Source: Motacilla alba alba
Lineage: Eukaryota; Chordata; Aves; Passeriformes; Motacillidae
Assembly: GCF_015832195.1 (NCBI RefSeq)
Contig: NC_052017.1
Span: 66,961,801-67,025,800 of the forward strand
DNA: 64,000 bases
Reading direction: 5' to 3'
In this document: in pieces, positions 61,185 through 64,000 of the stretch
Layout of the letters: each line of letters begins with the position of its first letter
Position numbering within the stretch: position 1 is the stretch's first letter
The notes under the pieces: generated by a model
What the model saw: only the letters and a program-made list of their open reading frames with translations
Database searches by the model: none
What the model was told of the DNA's origin: nothing
Program-made: the position numbers and the translations under genes

Positions 61185-61501
61185 ATTTATAAAAAAAAAA
61201 AAATAAGAAGGGGGGAAAAAAACCCGGTCGGTGTCATCCCCCCACGTCAGGGCCGGTGGTGGGCGTGAGGCTGTACTTCCTCCGCCCCCTCCTAATGGAG
61301 CGAACCATTCCCAGCCAGCCTTCCTCGCCCTCTCCCGCTGCCTCCCTCTTCCTCTCCTTCTCCTCTTGTCTCCCCCCCTTGTCTGCAAAGTCCTCCGCTG
61401 CTCGGAACTTGTTGGCAATGTCTATTTTTCAGCTTTCCCCCACGTTCTCCAAAGTAACTATTTAAAGATCTGCAGCCGCAAATGGTTTTACTAAATGTAG
61501 G
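61185..61501 (+). other. NRN1: NRN1 5' untranslated region (inferred)
   Basis: This is the stretch between the predicted start site and the ATG. It contains a 13-base A-run (61191-61203), a half CRE (ACGTCA, 61244-61249) and pyrimidine-rich CTCCTT blocks at 61320-61390. The true start was not observed and is inferred from the TATA box alone. Confidence 0.5.
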
Positions 61502-61556
61502 ATGGGACTTAAGTTGAACGGCAGTTATATTTCTCTGATCCTTGCTGTACAGATAG
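61502..61556 (+). CDS. NRN1: NRN1 (neuritin) first coding exon, start of signal peptide
   Basis: The exon encodes MGLKLNGSYISLILAVQI and one base of the next codon, followed by the consensus donor GTAAGT at 61557. This matches the start of neuritin in human, with Ser in place of Arg at residue 8. Neuritin is a small GPI-anchored extracellular protein of neurons that promotes neurite and synapse growth and survival. The hydrophobic YISLILAVQI run is the start of the signal peptide. The start context aggATGg, with A at -3 and G at +4, is strong. The later exons, with the cysteine-rich body and GPI signal, lie beyond the window. NRN1 follows F13A1 on the same strand, as in human. Confidence 0.93.
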
Positions 61557-64000
61557 GTAAGTGGACTGCCAAATTCCGTGTCAAGTTGTGCGCACCCCAG
61601 CCCGGCTGATGCATGCAGGAGCGGAACGTCGGGATAACCCGCGCGGGGGGCCGCGGTGCGGGGCGGCGGCGGCGGCGGGACCCGCTCCCCGCGTTCCCTT
61701 CGCGGTGGCAGCTTCGCGTTCCGGCACGCTGTCAAGGCAGAGGAGTCCGCAGGAAAGGGAGCCGGTTTCTGATTTCTCGTAAACCACTTTTGGTTTTCGT
61801 TTTCCTAAAGTGGTGCATGCTCACTCATACTTAGCTTTTTATTTTCCCTCCGCCTCTTCTTCCTTCTTTTCCCTCCTTTTCTCTCGGTCCCCGCGAACGG
61901 TTGCGTTTGTATCTGGTTTTCGGATGTCCCCTTCATTCCCTTCCACTTACAGTTTGGTGACTCCAGTGCTAAGAAATTTTCCTCCTCTCCCCGAGGGACA
62001 GAGAAACACGAACGGGCACAAAATGTCTTGGGAGAGATCTGGCTGGAAAGTTTTTTTTTTGCAGAAAATCAGGGGAACAAGCGAAGGTCTCCCTTTGGGA
62101 ACCAGAACGTTTTCCCATTTTTAGAGCATCTTAAAACCAAAGAAAACCCATCACTAAATTAAAGGAAATAATCAACTCGAATGCAGCGATTAAGCAAATA
62201 AAAATTACTTTAAAAAATCGCGGAGTCCCACTGCCCAGTCGTTAATTTTATGCTTGGAGAAGACATGTCAAAAATCGAGCAGGTCCAAAAAAATTCTATA
62301 TATGCTGTTACTTAAAATAGAACAGGTTTCTTTCCATGCCGGTGTGTATTTTGTGTGCTTGTTGCCGGTTTTGTTCAATACCTTGGGGTTTTCGCTGGTT
62401 GCTTTTGTTGGTTTGCTCTCGGGTTAATTTTATACGTATCTTTCCTGAGATTTTTTTAGTTACGAATATTAAACAACCTCCAAGTTAATGACCACTTTGG
62501 TCCTACATAGGCAAATTGTAAAGATTACTACTGGATATGTAGATTCCCGAGCATGATCCAAAACTGGGTTTAAATGAAAGGGGAATTAAAGAACGTCTTT
62601 TATTATCTAGACTGTCAGGTGTGATGAGCCCTTTGAAAATATTCTCCTGCAAAGGAATTCTGGTACAATTAAAAAAAAAAAATAAAGCAGCTCGGCATTG
62701 CTATTTAGAGCTCCTTTTGCTCGGTCACACTCTCCAGAAAACCTCTGCAGAATTTCATGGGTAACAAAGAAGGAAGAGGGGAGAAAAAAAAAGATTTTAA
62801 AAAGGAGGGGAGAATTAGAAAGGGAGGCAAAAAAAATCCTTGAACATTTCTTCATCTAATAAAAGGGGCGGGGGGGGGGGGAGGAAGAAATAGTGTAACG
62901 AAATGTTGACCTCTGGGAAATGTGGTTAAATGATGCAAACCCCTACATCCTACATTCGTATTACCATTCCGTTTTAAATAAGGCTGAACTCTTCACAAGG
63001 CCAGTTTTGTACTGTAACAGAAAGACGCGGGAAGGCTTGAAGGCTTTATTTGGTCGTTATCCTTTATTTCAATCCTTGCAATTTTTGTTTGTGTGTTCGT
63101 TCATTCATTTGGAGGAGGAGGAGGAGGAGGAAGATTTTCTTTCTGTTGTGTTTATTTGGTTCGGCCGAGGATGGATTTTGTTTCAAATTTCAAAAGGCAG
63201 CTAGAGTCGCTGGGAAATGCCGTTCCCGGGCTGGCATGAGCATGAGCAGTCGTTTGGAAAGTTACCCCCAAATACTGCTGCACACCGTGGGGATGGTGGC
63301 GGTGCGGTGGCTTTGCGGTGCTCTGAAAAGGGACAGCTTTGAAGCTCGTGGAGGGCTTTTCTCCTCTCTGCTCCTCCTTCGGTATTTAGGGTAACCTTCC
63401 CCCCACCTCCTCCACACCTCCCCACCCCCGGAATCAGCTTCTGGTTGCCGGTGTGGGGTTTGCGAAGGGCCACTGGCTTTGCCCCGTCCCCGGTAAAGGC
63501 TCGTGTGAAATGGATGCTCGGCTCGTTCCCAAAATGTCTCTGCACCGGGACTTAAAAAAAAAAAAAAAAAGGGGGGGGGGGGGGCGGGAGGGAGGAGGAT
63601 TTATTTATTTATTTAGGGTTTAGGCGTAGGAGATTGGAGTTGTCCGAAATCCCTGACATTTTGGGAGATGACCGAGTTGGGGGCTGGGGTGGGCTAAGTC
63701 TCCGCGGAAGGGACAGGAGGGATAGACCAGTCGCGGGACTGGCAGAACGTGGAATGGGTTTCGGGAGGGGGCCCGGTCCGTCACGGAGGGCTCCTGCGGT
63801 CCTGCTGCATTGCACATTGCTGCACACTGCTGCCTTTGAATGGGGGTGCGGGGTGTGGAAGGTCGTGGCAACGGCAAGGCACAAGCGACCTAGTTCACGA
63901 GAAATCCCGTTGTCTTTGAACCAGACAGGAACCGTGTCTACCCGCTTTTGCTTTTTTCCTTTTTTTTTTCCTTCCTTTTATATATATAATTTTTTTTAAT
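61557..64000 (+). other. NRN1: NRN1 intron 1 (5' part)
   Basis: The intron begins GTAAGT and no second exon is found before the window ends. It contains a GC-rich continuation of the CpG island to about 61740, an AAT-rich stretch at 62120-62600, a G-run at 62868-62882, GGA repeats at 63112-63132 and an A17/G14 tract at 63554-63584. A VAGKC-like reading at about 63205 resembles neuritin by chance and does not continue as neuritin. Confidence 0.85.
63554..63600. repeat. Poly(A)/poly(G) purine tract
   Basis: About 17 A are followed by 14 G and then CGGGAGGGAGGAGG. It is a nearly pure purine strand of 47 bases. Confidence 0.95.

Larger units (their letters stand above)
60470..61790. promoter_or_regulatory. 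NRN1: CpG island over the NRN1 promoter and first exon
   Basis: GC content and CpG frequency rise sharply, with dense stretches at 60480-60910, 60995-61140 and 61630-61720. GC boxes (GGGCGG or GGGGCGGG) occur near 60776, 60861, 60885 and 61107. The island spans the TATA box and the first coding exon, typical of a neural developmental gene promoter. The boundaries are estimates made by eye. Confidence 0.85.

Noticed and set aside
61458..61467. CTATTTAAAG as a MEF2 site in the NRN1 5' UTR
   Set aside because: It misses the consensus at one key position and lies in transcribed leader sequence.
63190..63235. A VAGKC reading on the + strand that resembles the start of neuritin exon 2
   Set aside because: The residues after AGKC (RSRAGMSM) do not follow neuritin, and the upstream residues also disagree, so the match is five residues long and most likely chance.

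Overview
The window is vertebrate nuclear DNA, most likely from a songbird (passerine). It contains GT-AG introns, five CR1 LINE fragments of avian type, and a solo LTR whose sequence I recognise as a common passerine family. Two genes are present, both on the + strand, and most of the window is intron or intergenic DNA. The bird assignment and the gene names come from recall of protein families; no search was run.

Positions 1-22955 hold the 3' part of F13A1 (coagulation factor XIII A chain, a transglutaminase). Eight coding exons lie at 182-320, 6621-6724, 7520-7608, 8439-8592, 9176-9463, 13528-13688, 16499-16635 and 20567-20711. Joined, they keep one open frame of about 404 residues. This matches human FXIII-A from about residue 325 to the C-terminus with no internal length change, and is 3 residues shorter at the very end. 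They encode the catalytic His and Asp, the calcium-site region and both beta-barrels. The catalytic Cys exon and everything 5' of it lie left of the window. The first intron carries an old antisense CR1. The 3' untranslated region probably runs to a polyadenylation site near 22955, and it contains a complete antisense solo LTR (21707-22134) flanked by the 6-bp target duplication TATGGG.

Positions 22956-61150 are about 38 kb of intergenic DNA. I see no convincing protein-coding gene there. It holds CR1 fragments (39585-40105, 46762-47800, 47806-48526, 55765-55955), a perfect (AGGAG)n array of about 33 copies at 36500-36666, smaller simple repeats, and several AT-rich stretches that look like possible conserved regulatory DNA.

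Positions 60470-64000 hold the promoter, CpG island, 5' UTR, first coding exon (61502-61556) and part of intron 1 of NRN1 (neuritin/cpg15), a GPI-anchored, activity-regulated neuronal protein. A perfect palindromic cAMP response element (TGACGTCA, 60757-60764) and a TATA box (61155-61161) lie upstream of the start codon. The F13A1-NRN1 order and orientation match the human locus on 6p25. The two genes are neighbours by synteny and not by shared function. I found no wholly new biological system. The most notable points are the LTR inside the F13A1 3' UTR, the NRN1 CRE/TATA promoter layout, the long perfect pentanucleotide array and a tail-to-tail CR1 pair.
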